Below, one piece after another: positions 45,192-53,497 of a stretch of DNA of 64,000 nt. The notes below the pieces were generated by a model, which saw nothing but the letters and a program-made list of their open reading frames with translations, did not search any database and was not told where the DNA came from. The DNA comes from Streptomyces sulfonofaciens. GTDB lineage: Bacteria > Actinomycetota > Actinomycetes > Streptomycetales > Streptomycetaceae. The DNA lies in assembly GCF_014656295.1 (NCBI RefSeq), contig NZ_BNCD01000023.1, forward strand, positions 54,904-118,903. Direction: 5' to 3'. Position numbers and translations under genes: made by a program. Position 1 is the first letter of the stretch; each line of letters opens with the position of its first letter.

Positions 45192-45521
45192 GCACCGATT
45201 GTGCCATCTGGGGCGAGTTGTCGCCTGCCCGGGGCGCAACTGCACGGCTCCAGCCGTGTTCCGGCACCGCTCCCACCGGCCACCCGCGGAGGCCGTGAGG
45301 CCCGCCCGGAGAGGCCCTACTCCCCTGCTCCGCGGGTGAGTTGGCATACGGGGGCGGCTGCCGCGCGGGGGTGCCGCGGGGCCGGAAAACCGCACACACG
45401 GATGTACCCCCAACCGTGAACGGTAGGGGGTACATCGGTGCCTTGCGGGGCCGTACCCGGCGGTGCGTCCGCGGCCCGCGGCGCCGGGCGCGCGGTGCGG
45501 CCGTCCGGTGCCCCGGTGCCG
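45192..45521. other. Gap between leuD and the 75-aa gene
   Basis: 330 nt; the only notable element is the palindromic hairpin at 45401-45436. The rest is GC-rich promoter-side sequence for the 75-aa gene. Confidence 0.4.
45401..45436 (-). terminator. Near-perfect 36-nt palindrome downstream of leuD
   Basis: Outer arms of 11 bp (45401-45411 with 45426-45436: gatgtaccccc) and inner arms of 5 bp (45413-45417 with 45420-45424: accgt), a single A-A mismatch and a 2-nt turn. About 86 nt past the leuD stop. On the minus strand a TTTT lies about 12 nt after the stem. Likely the leuCD terminator; its symmetry also allows a protein-binding site. Confidence 0.7.
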
Positions 45522-46115
45522 TCAGGACTGCAGGGTGCGCGGCTTGAACGACGGCCGCCGGGACTCGTAGTCGGCGATCTCGGGCTCGTTGCGCAGCGTG
45601 ATGCTGATGTCGTCGAGGCCGTTCAGCAGCCGCCAGCGGGCGTTCTCGTCGAGCTCGAAGTCCGCGGTGACGCCCTCGGCGCGCACCTGGCGGTCCTGGA
45701 GGTCCACGGTGACCTCGGCCGTCGGGTCGGCCTCGACCACGGCCCACAGCGCGTCCACGACCTTCTGGTCGAGGACCACGGTGAGCAGGCCGTTCTTGAG
45801 CGAGTTGCCGCGGAAGATATCGGCGAACCGCGACGAGACCACGGCCTTGAAGCCGTAGTTCTGCAGCGCCCACACGGCGTGTTCACGGGATGACCCGGTG
45901 CCGAAGTCGGGGCCCGCGACCAGCACCGTCGCACCCTGCCGCTCGGGTTTGTTCAGGATGAACTCGGGGTCCTTGCGCCAGGCCTCGAAGAGCCCGTCCT
46001 CGAAACCGTCCCGGGTGACCTTCTTGAGCCAGTGGGCGGGGATGATCTGGTCGGTGTCGACATTGCTGCGGCGCAGCGGGACGGCCCGGCCGGTGTGTGT
46101 GGTGAAGGCTTCCAT
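45522..46115 (-). CDS. leuD: 3-isopropylmalate dehydratase small subunit
   Basis: LeuD, 197 aa, the swivel subunit of isopropylmalate isomerase in leucine synthesis. MEAFTTHTGRAVPLRRSNVDTDQIIPAHWLKK and GPDFGTGSSREHAVWAL are family signatures. ATG with AGAGGAAG upstream. Follows leuC by about 107 nt on the same strand; a strong palindrome follows. Confidence 0.97.
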   Translation of the reverse strand: MEAFTTHTGRAVPLRRSNVDTDQIIPAHWLKKVTRDGFEDGLFEAWRKDPEFILNKPERQGATVLVAGPDFGTGSSREHAVWALQNYGFKAVVSSRFADIFRGNSLKNGLLTVVLDQKVVDALWAVVEADPTAEVTVDLQDRQVRAEGVTADFELDENARWRLLNGLDDISITLRNEPEIADYESRRPSFKPRTLQS

Positions 46116-46222
46116 GGTCTTCCTCTGAGGTAGCGGACGTCCGGCGGCCCGCCGGGTGCCCGGTGCCGCGCCGGCCGGTCTCCCGGCTCCGCGGCCCCGG
46201 TCCCCGCGGGTCCCGTAGCTGG

Positions 46223-47653
46223 TCAGACGGCCGCGGGCGCGGTGACGTCGGTGTCGGACAGGTCGGCGGGTGAGGCCAGGTGGCCCAGCACCGCGGTGGC
46301 CGCGGCGACCTGCGGCGAGACCAGGTGGGTACGGCCGCCCTTGCCCTGCCGGCCCTCGAAGTTGCGGTTCGAGGTGGACGCGGAGCGCTCACCGGGAGCG
46401 AGTTGGTCGGGGTTCATGCCCAGGCACATGGAACAGCCGGCGTGCCGCCACTCGGCGCCGGCCTCCTTGAACACCTGGTCCAGCCCCTCGTCGACGGCCT
46501 GCAGGCCGACCCGCGCCGAACCCGGCACGACCAGCATCCGTACCCCGTCGGCGACTTTGCGGCCCCGGACGACATCGGCGGCCGCCCGCAGGTCCTCGAT
46601 CCGGCCATTGGTGCAGGAACCCACGAAGACGGTGTCGACCCTGATCTCCCGCAGCGGCTGCCCCGCCGACAAACCCATGTACTCCAGGGCCTTTTCCGCC
46701 GCGAAACGCTCCGAGGGGTCCTCGTACGAAGCGGGGTCGGGGACGCGCTCCGACAGCGGCAGGCCCTGGCCCGGGTTGGTGCCCCAGGTCACGTACGGGG
46801 TGAGGCTGCCGGCGTCGATGAGCACCTCGGCGTCGAAGACCGCGTCGTCGTCGGTGCGCAGCGTCTTCCAGTAGGCCACCGCGGCGTCCCAGTCCTCGCC
46901 CTCCGGGGCGTGCGGGCGGCCCTTGAGGTAGGCGAACGTGGTCTCGTCGGGCGCGATCATGCCCGCCCGCGCGCCGGCCTCGATGGACATGTTGCAGACG
47001 GTCATCCTGGCCTCCATCGACAGCTTCTCGATGGCCGGGCCGCGGTACTCCAGGATGTAGCCCTGGCCGCCGCCGGTGCCGATCCTGGCGATGATGGCGA
47101 GGATCAGGTCCTTGGCGGTGACGCCCTCCGCCAGCTCGCCCTCGACCGTGATGGCCATGGTCCTGGGCCGGGCCATGGGCAGCGTCTGGGTCGCCAGCAC
47201 GTGCTCGACCTGCGAGGTGCCGATGCCGAAGGCCAGGGCGCCGAACGCGCCGTGGGTGGAGGTGTGGGAGTCGCCGCAGACCACGGTGGTGCCGGGCTGG
47301 GTCAGGCCGAGCTGCGGTCCGACCACGTGCACGACGCCCTGCTCGACGTCGCCCAGCGGGTGCAGCCGGACACCGAATTCCGCGCAGTTCTTGCGCAGCG
47401 TCTCCAGTTGGGTGCGGGAGACCGGGTCGGCGATCGGCTTGTCGATGTCGAGGGTGGGGGTGTTGTGGTCCTCGGTGGCGATGGTCAGGTCGCGGCGGCG
47501 CACCTGGCGGCCGTTCTTCCGCAGCCCGTCGAAGGCCTGGGGGCTGGTGACCTCGTGGATCAGATGCAGATCGATGAAGAGGAGGTCGGGCTCGCCCTCG
47601 GCGCGCCGGACGACATGGTCGTCCCAGACCTTCTCCGCGAGTGTCCTACCCAT
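46223..47653 (-). CDS. leuC: 3-isopropylmalate dehydratase large subunit
   Basis: LeuC, 476 aa, aconitase-fold subunit carrying a [4Fe-4S] cluster. Cluster cysteines are in FVGSCTNGRIEDL and in HAGCSMCLGMNPD; substrate and active-site segments CGDSHTSTHGAFGALAFGIG and SNRNFEGRQGKGGRTHLVSP are intact. ATG at 47653 has GGAGGGAAAG upstream; the in-frame Met 12 codons earlier lacks this. First gene of leuCD, divergent from ndgR. Confidence 0.97.
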   Translation of the reverse strand: MGRTLAEKVWDDHVVRRAEGEPDLLFIDLHLIHEVTSPQAFDGLRKNGRQVRRRDLTIATEDHNTPTLDIDKPIADPVSRTQLETLRKNCAEFGVRLHPLGDVEQGVVHVVGPQLGLTQPGTTVVCGDSHTSTHGAFGALAFGIGTSQVEHVLATQTLPMARPRTMAITVEGELAEGVTAKDLILAIIARIGTGGGQGYILEYRGPAIEKLSMEARMTVCNMSIEAGARAGMIAPDETTFAYLKGRPHAPEGEDWDAAVAYWKTLRTDDDAVFDAEVLIDAGSLTPYVTWGTNPGQGLPLSERVPDPASYEDPSERFAAEKALEYMGLSAGQPLREIRVDTVFVGSCTNGRIEDLRAAADVVRGRKVADGVRMLVVPGSARVGLQAVDEGLDQVFKEAGAEWRHAGCSMCLGMNPDQLAPGERSASTSNRNFEGRQGKGGRTHLVSPQVAAATAVLGHLASPADLSDTDVTAPAAV

Positions 47654-47776
47654 CGCTTTCCCTCCGGCCGGCATCGTTGACCGGCCCAACTAGAGACATG
47701 GATGCCGCCTCCCGTCCCCATGGGCGGGTGCCCTGGGACACCTCGGCCGACGGCGTCTGCCGGTGCGCGGACCGGT

Positions 47777-47815
47777 GCCCTACAGAGTGGCAAGTTCCTC
47801 GTCAAATTGAACTTG
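47777..47815 (-). promoter_or_regulatory. leuCD promoter with overlapping inverted repeat (candidate NdgR operator)
   Basis: On the minus strand, -35 TTGACG (47800-47805) and -10 TAGGGC (47777-47782) with a 17-nt spacer, pointing to leuC. An inverted repeat CAAGTT-n13-AACTTG (47791-47796, 47810-47815) covers the -35. A second imperfect repeat, tttcac-n4-gtgaga type, lies at 47818-47832 before ndgR. NdgR of S. coelicolor is known to act at this intergenic region; the exact bases are my inference. Confidence 0.6.
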
Positions 47816-47847
47816 CGTTTCACAGAGTGAGACGCGAGTATCGTTGC

Positions 47848-48564
47848 ATGGACAACTCTAGCGGCGTCGGCGTTCTGGACAAGGCGGCTCTTGTCCTGAG
47901 CGCCCTGGAGTCCGGTCCGGCCACCCTCGCGGGTCTGGTCACGGCCACCGGACTGGCACGACCCACGGCGCACCGCCTCGCCGTGGCCCTGGAACACCAC
48001 CGGATGGTGGCGCGGGACATGCAGGGCCGTTTCATCCTGGGCCCGCGCCTCGCGGAGCTGGCCGCCGCGGCCGGCGAGGACCGCCTGCTGGCCACGGCGG
48101 GCCCGGTGCTCACGCATCTGCGGGACATCACGGGCGAGAGCGCGCAGCTCTACCGGCGCCAGGGCGACATGCGGATCTGCGTCGCGGCCGCCGAGCGCCT
48201 GTCGGGCCTGCGGGACACGGTGCCGGTGGGATCCACGCTCACCATGAAGGCCGGTTCGTCGGCGCAGATCCTGATGGCCTGGGAGGAGCCGGAGCGGCTG
48301 CACCGGGGCCTCCAGGGAGCGCGCTTCACCGCCACCGCGCTGTCCGGCGTGCGCCGGCGGGGCTGGGCCCAGTCGATCGGTGAGCGGGAGCCGGGGGTGG
48401 CGTCGGTGTCGGCGCCGGTACGGGGGCCCTCGAACCGCGTGGTGGCCGCGGTCTCGGTGTCCGGACCGATCGAGCGGCTCACCCGGCATCCGGGGCGGAT
48501 GCACGCACAGGCGGTGATCGACGCGGCCGCACGGCTCACGGACGCGCTGCGCCGGGCCGGCTGA
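47848..48564 (+). CDS. ndgR: IclR-family regulator NdgR
   Basis: 238-aa transcription factor. N-terminal winged helix (VLDKAALVLSALESGPATLA, GLVTATGLARPTAHRLAVAL) and C-terminal IclR effector domain (AAERLSGLRDTVPVGSTLTM, KAGSSAQILMAWEEPER, SVSAPVRGPSNRVVAAVSVSGP). Length and position opposite leuCD match S. coelicolor NdgR, which regulates amino-acid (Leu, Met) and N-acetylglucosamine-dependent metabolism. ATG start without a strong Shine-Dalgarno. Confidence 0.94.
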   Translation: MDNSSGVGVLDKAALVLSALESGPATLAGLVTATGLARPTAHRLAVALEHHRMVARDMQGRFILGPRLAELAAAAGEDRLLATAGPVLTHLRDITGESAQLYRRQGDMRICVAAAERLSGLRDTVPVGSTLTMKAGSSAQILMAWEEPERLHRGLQGARFTATALSGVRRRGWAQSIGEREPGVASVSAPVRGPSNRVVAAVSVSGPIERLTRHPGRMHAQAVIDAAARLTDALRRAG

Positions 48565-48892
48565 TCCGCCCCGGGCGCCATCCGCGCACGCCCGCCGGCG
48601 CCCATGTGCGGCCACCCCTGCCCACGAGCGCGACCCCCGCCCCGCGGGCGTCCCGGGACCGGCCGGACAGGCCGGCAGCACCTTCGACCTCGTGCCCGAT
48701 CTCCGACTCCGTGCCCGCCGAGCGGGCTGGGCGGCCCCAACGCCGCGGCGGCCCCTTCCCGCTCCACGAACCCGCACCGACCCGTGGCACCCGTGCCCCG
48801 GCCCGTGCCCGACCCGCACCTGACGGTCGAGCCACAGTCCGGAAACGGACGAAGGGCCCCCCGCGTCAGCGGAGAGCCCTCGAACGGATCTC
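48565..48892. other. Gap between ndgR and the tRNA cluster
   Basis: 328 nt, GC-rich; no gene or clear terminator structure seen apart from a modest hairpin ggagagccct region next to the tRNA 3' end. Confidence 0.35.
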
Positions 48893-48968
48893 TGGTACCC
48901 CCGACCGGATTCGAACCGGCGCTACCGCCTTGAGAGGGCGGCGTGCTAGGCCGCTACACAACGGGGGC
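48893..48968 (-). tRNA. tRNA-Glu (CUC), CCA encoded
   Basis: Cloverleaf read on the minus strand: acceptor GCCCCCG/cggggg-U, anticodon stem CCGCC/GGCGG with loop CTCTCAA giving anticodon CTC, T-arm with GGTTCGAATCC. Encoded 3' CCA at 48893-48895. Confidence 0.95.
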
Positions 48969-49051
48969 CTTTGGCGATCCCACCCGGCGTCAACCGGGCC
49001 TTGTCACCGTGGAGCGGTGGGATGACCCGACCGGACCACGGGATGGATCCG

Positions 49052-49124
49052 TACCCCCGACCGGATTCGAACCGGCGCTACTGCCTTGAGAGGGCAGCGT
49101 GCTAGGCCGCTACACAACGGGGGC
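49052..49124 (-). tRNA. tRNA-Glu (CUC), CCA not encoded
   Basis: Second copy, nearly identical to the one at 48893-48968; the anticodon stem differs by one compensated pair (CTGCC/GGCAG). Anticodon loop CTCTCAA. The bases after the discriminator are cgg, so CCA must be added enzymatically. Confidence 0.95.
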
Positions 49125-49145
49125 TTTGCAGATAAGCTCTGCGAG

Positions 49146-49217
49146 CTGGCCTACCAGGACTCGAACCTAGACTAACTGAACCAGAATCAGTCGTGCTGCC
49201 AATTACACCATAGGCCA
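49146..49217 (-). tRNA. tRNA-Gln (CUG)
   Basis: Minus strand: acceptor TGGCCTA/TAGGCCA, anticodon stem ACTGA/TCAGT with loop TTCTGGT giving CTG, T-arm GGTTCGAGTCC. No encoded CCA. In actinobacteria this tRNA is charged with Glu by GltX and then amidated. Confidence 0.95.
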
Positions 49218-49303
49218 CCGGAACACAACCCCCAGGGGGTCTTTGTTCGGCTTGCGCCTGGGGTTCCGGGGCCCTGCCCGTTTCCCTCGGCGCAGGAAGA
49301 ACA

Positions 49304-50080
49304 TTACCCGAAGGTGGACGGGGCTCCAAAACGGGTATCGGCGTTCAGCACCGCCGGCAGCTCGGCGAGGCCCCTGATCCGGTGCACACCCTCCGGAACC
49401 GTCCCGTTGCCGCCCGTTCTGTCCAGCCAGATTCCCAGCAGTCCGGCGTCGCGGGCGCCGCGCGCGTCGATCTCGGGCTGGTCGCCGACGTAGGCGACCT
49501 CGGCCGGTTCCAGGCCCAGCGCCTCGCAGGCGGCCAGGAAGGCAGCCACGTCGGGCTTGGAGACACCCAGCTCCGCGGCGCACAGAAGCGCCTCGAAACG
49601 GTCCCGCACGCCGAGGGTGCGCAGCTTGTACTCCTGGAGCCGGGCGGCGGAGTTGGAGAGGACGGCATGCCGGTGGGTGCCGCTGAGCGCGTCCAGCGCG
49701 GGCACGGTGTCGGGGAAGAGCGACCAGGCGGCCTCGTAGTGCGCGAGGTAGCGGCCGAACCAGCCGTCGGCCGCGGCGTCGTCCAGCGCCGCCGCGGCCA
49801 GGAACTCGCGCACCAGGTCCCTGCGCTGCTCCTGGAATTCCACCTCGCCCGCCGCGAACCGCGCCCAGTGCCGGTCCGTGATCGCGCGCCACAGCTCCAG
49901 GGCCGCCTCGGCGCTCCCGTACCGCTCCAGCAGGTCCTCGGCCACCAGATGCGCCCGCATACCGGCGGTGTCGGCCCCCGCGTAGTCGAAGAGCGTGTCG
50001 TCCACGTCCCAGACGACGGCCTTGACGGTCCGGCGTGCGAAACCACGCCTCTTGCCTGTGGTGGGCACGGATCGCTCCAT
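49304..50080 (-). CDS. HAD-superfamily hydrolase
   Basis: 258 aa. Motif I WDVDDTLFD with nucleophile Asp, motif II VLSNSA, motif III Lys in GVSKPDVAAF and motif IV YVGDQPEIDARGARDAG. The helical cap (about 50-140) marks subfamily IA, the phosphoglycolate/2-haloacid dehalogenase type. Substrate unknown. ATG at 50080 chosen; GTG codons at about 50068 or 50023 remain possible, since no Shine-Dalgarno decides. Located between tRNA-Gln and gltX. Confidence 0.9.
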   Translation of the reverse strand: MERSVPTTGKRRGFARRTVKAVVWDVDDTLFDYAGADTAGMRAHLVAEDLLERYGSAEAALELWRAITDRHWARFAAGEVEFQEQRRDLVREFLAAAALDDAAADGWFGRYLAHYEAAWSLFPDTVPALDALSGTHRHAVLSNSAARLQEYKLRTLGVRDRFEALLCAAELGVSKPDVAAFLAACEALGLEPAEVAYVGDQPEIDARGARDAGLLGIWLDRTGGNGTVPEGVHRIRGLAELPAVLNADTRFGAPSTFG

Positions 50081-50206
50081 ACGCGTCAGCTTAGCCGCGC
50101 GGTGACGGGAGCAGAGGGGCGTTCGCCGGGTCCGCACCGGGTCCGGACGGCGTCGGGCCGGGTCCGGACGGTGCTGGGCCGGGCCCCGGGTGCCGGCGGA
50201 CGGCGC

Positions 50207-50251
50207 ACGGCCGCCCCGGGCGGGCGCGAGCGGCCCGGCCGGGGCGGCCGT
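50207..50251 (-). terminator. gltX terminator hairpin
   Basis: Perfect 13-bp arms (50207-50219 with 50239-50251), starting 8 nt past the gltX stop; the 19-nt loop can pair internally. No U-tract. Confidence 0.75.
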
Positions 50252-50259
50252 GGGAAGGA

Positions 50260-51759
50260 TCAGGCGCCGAGCTTGGCGATCGCCGCGTCCACCCGGGAGA
50301 GGGTGCGTTCGCGCCCCAGGACCTCCAGGGACTCGAAGAGCGGCAGACCGACGGTGCGGCCGGTGACGGCGACGCGGACCGGGGCCTGCGCCTTGCCGAG
50401 CTTGAGGCCGTGCGCCTCGCCCGCGGCGAGGACGGCGGCCTTCAGCGCCTCGGCGTGCCAGTCGTCCCCGCCCAGGGCGGCGAGGTTCGCACGGGCCGTC
50501 CTCAGGAGGTCGGCCGCGCCCTCCTTCATCGCCTTGGCCCAGGACGCCTCGTCGTCCACCGGCTCGGGCAGGAAGAGGAAGTCCACGTTGGCGGTGATGT
50601 CCGACAGGACGGTGACCCGGGTCTGGGCCAGCGGTGCGATCGCCTCGAAGGCGGCGCGGTCGAAGTCCTGCGGGGCCCAGGGCGCGTACGGGGCCTTCAG
50701 CCAGGGCTCGCAGGACTCGATGAACGCCTTCACGTCCAGCATCCGGATGTGGTCGGCGTTGATCGCCTCGGCCTTCTTCAGATCGAAGCGTGCCGGGTTC
50801 GGGTTGACGTTCGCCAGGTCGAAGGCGGCGACCATCTCGTCGACCGTGAAGACGTCCCGGTCCGGCGCCAGCGACCAGCCCAGCAGCGAGAGGTAGTTGA
50901 GCAGGCCGGAGGGGAGGAACCCGCGCTCGCGGTAGAGGTTGAGGGACGACTGCGGGTCGCGCTTGGAGAGCTTCTTGTTCCCCTCGCCCATCACGTAGGG
51001 CAGATGGCCGAACGAGGGCACCCTCTTGGCGCGGCCCAGCTCGATCAGCGCGCGGTACAGCGCGATCTGCCGCGGGGTGGAGGAGAGCAGGTCCTCGCCG
51101 CGCAGCACGTGGGTGATGTCCATCAGCGCGTCGTCGACCGGATTGACGAGCGTATATAGAGGAGCGCCGTTGGCACGGACGATGCCGTAGTCGGAGACGT
51201 GCTCCGGGGCGAAGGACAGCTCGCCGCGCACCAGGTCGGTGAAGGTGATCGTCTCGTCCGGCATACGGAAGCGGATGATGGCCGTCCGGCCCTCGGCGCG
51301 GTAGTCCTCGGCCTGCTCGGGGGTGAGCGTCCTGCAGTGGCCGTCGTACCCGGAGGGCCGGCCCGCGGCGCGGGCCGCGGCGCGCCGGGTCTCCAGCTCC
51401 TCGGTGGTGCAGTAGCAGTGGTACGCGTGGCCGCTCTCGACGAGCTGCTGTGCGACGTCCCGGTACAGGTCCATCCGGCGCGACTGGCGGTACGGCGCGT
51501 ACGGGCCGCCCACCTCGGGGCCCTCGTCCCAGCCGAAGCCCAGCCAGCGCATCGCGTCCAGCAACTGCTCGTAGGACTCCTCGGAGTCGCGGGCCGCGTC
51601 GGTGTCCTCGATGCGGAACACGAACGTGCCGCCGTGGTGGCGGGCGTAGGCCCAGTTGAACAGGGCGGTGCGGACCAGGCCCACGTGGGGGTTGCCGGTC
51701 GGCGAGGGACAGAACCTTACGCGCACGGCCGGGCCGGCCGGGTCGGGTGCGTTAGCCAC
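50260..51759 (-). CDS. gltX: Glutamyl-tRNA synthetase
   Basis: Class I synthetase of 499 aa. HIGH-type motif in RFCPSPTGNPHVGLVRTALFN and KMSKS-type motif KLSKRDPQ are present; the catalytic domain segment GTFVFRIEDTDAARDSE is typical. With no GlnRS in streptomycetes it should be non-discriminating, charging both tRNA-Glu and tRNA-Gln, whose genes lie 1-3 kb downstream. The GTG start overlaps the FAH-family gene by 8 nt, so they are coupled. Confidence 0.96.
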   Translation of the reverse strand: MANAPDPAGPAVRVRFCPSPTGNPHVGLVRTALFNWAYARHHGGTFVFRIEDTDAARDSEESYEQLLDAMRWLGFGWDEGPEVGGPYAPYRQSRRMDLYRDVAQQLVESGHAYHCYCTTEELETRRAAARAAGRPSGYDGHCRTLTPEQAEDYRAEGRTAIIRFRMPDETITFTDLVRGELSFAPEHVSDYGIVRANGAPLYTLVNPVDDALMDITHVLRGEDLLSSTPRQIALYRALIELGRAKRVPSFGHLPYVMGEGNKKLSKRDPQSSLNLYRERGFLPSGLLNYLSLLGWSLAPDRDVFTVDEMVAAFDLANVNPNPARFDLKKAEAINADHIRMLDVKAFIESCEPWLKAPYAPWAPQDFDRAAFEAIAPLAQTRVTVLSDITANVDFLFLPEPVDDEASWAKAMKEGAADLLRTARANLAALGGDDWHAEALKAAVLAAGEAHGLKLGKAQAPVRVAVTGRTVGLPLFESLEVLGRERTLSRVDAAIAKLGA

Positions 51760-52552
51760 GCTTGATCACCTTGTTGGTGAGAGTGCCGATGCCTTCGATG
51801 GTCACGGCGACCTCGTCGCCGTCGCTGAGGGGGCCGACCCCTGCCGGGGTGCCGGTGAGGACGACGTCGCCCGGAAGCAGGGTCATGGCCTGGGTGATGT
51901 TGACGATCAGGTCCTCGATCGAGTGGATCATCTCGCTGGTCCTGCCGAGCTGGCGCTGGGCGCCGTTGACCGTGCACTGCACGGTCAGGTCGCCGGCCGC
52001 GGCCAGGTCGATGCCGGTCTCCACCCAGGGGCCGAGAGGGCACGAGGAGTCGAACCCCTTCGCGCGTGCCCACTGCTTCTCGCGCTTTTGGACGTCACGC
52101 GCGGTGACGTCGTTGGCGCAGGTGTAACCGAAGACGACGTCGGCGACGCGTTCGCGCGGCACCTCCCGGCACATCCGCCCGATGACGACGGCCAGCTCCG
52201 CCTCGTGGTGCAGCTCCTCGGAGAAGGAGGGGTACACGATCTCGTCGCCGGTGCCGACCACGGAGGTGGACGGCTTGAAGAAGGCGAACGGGACGTCGGG
52301 CACCGCGTTGCCGAGCTCTGCGGCGTGTTCGGTGTAGTTGCGGCCGAAGGCGACGACCTTGCTGGGCAGCACGGGCGGCAGCAGCCGCACCTTGCTCAGC
52401 GGCACCTTCGTGCCGGACAGCTCGAAGTCGGTGAACGGGATGCCCTTGATGATGTCGAGGACGAGCCCTTCGGCCTGACCGGCCTGGGATCCGTCGCCCT
52501 CGACCGCGCCGAAGGCGACGTTTCCGTCGATGGAGAACCTGGCGATGCGCAC
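51752..52552 (-). CDS. Fumarylacetoacetate hydrolase (FAH) family protein
   Basis: 266 aa. Metal-binding and catalytic segments: VVAFGRNYTEHAAELGN, FFKPSTSVVG, LHHEAELAVVIGRMCREV and VFGYTCANDVTARDVQ, with LLPGDVVLTGTPAGVGPL. Members are hydratases, isomerases or oxaloacetate decarboxylases; streptomycete gltX-linked copies are usually annotated 2-hydroxyhepta-2,4-diene-1,7-dioate isomerase without proof. GTG start with AAGG upstream. Overlaps gltX. Confidence 0.92.
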   Translation of the reverse strand: MRIARFSIDGNVAFGAVEGDGSQAGQAEGLVLDIIKGIPFTDFELSGTKVPLSKVRLLPPVLPSKVVAFGRNYTEHAAELGNAVPDVPFAFFKPSTSVVGTGDEIVYPSFSEELHHEAELAVVIGRMCREVPRERVADVVFGYTCANDVTARDVQKREKQWARAKGFDSSCPLGPWVETGIDLAAAGDLTVQCTVNGAQRQLGRTSEMIHSIEDLIVNITQAMTLLPGDVVLTGTPAGVGPLSDGDEVAVTIEGIGTLTNKVIKRG

Positions 52553-52699
52553 GGCTGCCTTACGCCCCTCAGTGAGCCGGCTGGAGTCTGACGCTCAAGG
52601 CTAACGCCCGGGGCGGAGGGCACCGTGCGCACCGGCGGGCCGCGCCTCACGCGCGGCGGGTGCCTCGTCGTGCGTACGGGGGTACGGGGGACGCGGCGA

Positions 52700-52954
52700 T
52701 CAGCCCTCGGCGCCCTCGTTGCCCGTGGCACCCTCGGCGCCCTCGGCGGACTGCGTGCTCGCGGGGGTTTCCTCGGCGGCCGCGCCGGGGGCGGTGAGCA
52801 GAACCGTACGGCGGGGGTTGGCGGTCTGCGACGGGAGGACGACGGCGTGCTCCTGCGGCTGCTCCTGGACCTTCGGCTGCTCGGCCTCGTCGAGATGGGC
52901 CAGAGTGGTGCGCCGAGGGTTGGCTATCGTGCGGAACATCATCGTCGTCTTCAT
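52700..52954 (-). CDS. Small conserved protein with two NPRRT motifs, 84 aa
   Basis: MKTTMMFRTIANPRRTTLAHLDE, then KVQEQPQEHAVVLPSQT and ANPRRTVLL, followed by an Ala/Glu/Gly tail with EGAEGA repeats. The octamer ANPRRTxL occurs twice (about 11-18 and 45-52). I recognise this as a streptomycete-conserved small ORF without assigned function. ATG start; no strong Shine-Dalgarno. Located between the FAH gene and the first conservon. Confidence 0.75.
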   Translation of the reverse strand: MKTTMMFRTIANPRRTTLAHLDEAEQPKVQEQPQEHAVVLPSQTANPRRTVLLTAPGAAAEETPASTQSAEGAEGATGNEGAEG

Positions 52955-53497
52955 GAGACCGCTGGGGACCTTTGCAGTAGATGGGATGTCTGTGAAGCGT
53001 CAGGCTAAACATCGTCTTCCGGCCGCATGGTGGGAAGCGGCCATGATCTCCATGTGAGTTTGCTCACGAATGAAGGTACAAAAGCGACGAACCAGACCGG
53101 CCAGAAGGGGGCAGGAAACGGACATCAGACCACTGAAGCCCTCATTCCGCTCCCGATCGCGGCGTCCGGGACGCCGGGCCCATACGGCCGAGGCCCAGCG
53201 AAAAGTCCGTTATAAGGCGGAACGCTTTCCACGTCACGTAACCCATTCCTCACACCGCGTCACCGTGGCCACAGGCTGGGACACGGGCCTTGTTGGAGAT
53301 CCCGCACTGTGCTGGAATTCCCGGGACCGCCGCGGGGATGGAGTCCGGCGCACAGGGGCGCAGAGCAGCGCCGAACGGCGGCGGGAAGGGGGACCGGCGC
53401 CGGTTACTCAAGACCACGGGGTGCCGAGCGCCCCACCACGCCGACACCGTCCGTCCGTTCACACGGAAGGGCGCCTGGTCCAGAGGTTGCGACGCTA
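52955..53497. other. Intergenic region upstream of conservon 1
   Basis: 543 nt divergent region between the 84-aa gene and cvnA1. Less GC-rich at 52960-53110 and 53195-53240. A short GTGAG-tttg-CTCAC hairpin lies at 53053-53066. No gene, no convincing -35/-10 pair and no copy of the 59179 promoter element was found. Confidence 0.4.

Noticed and set aside
46280..47680. 466-codon frame opposite leuC
   Set aside because: Shadow of leuC; composition unlike protein families.
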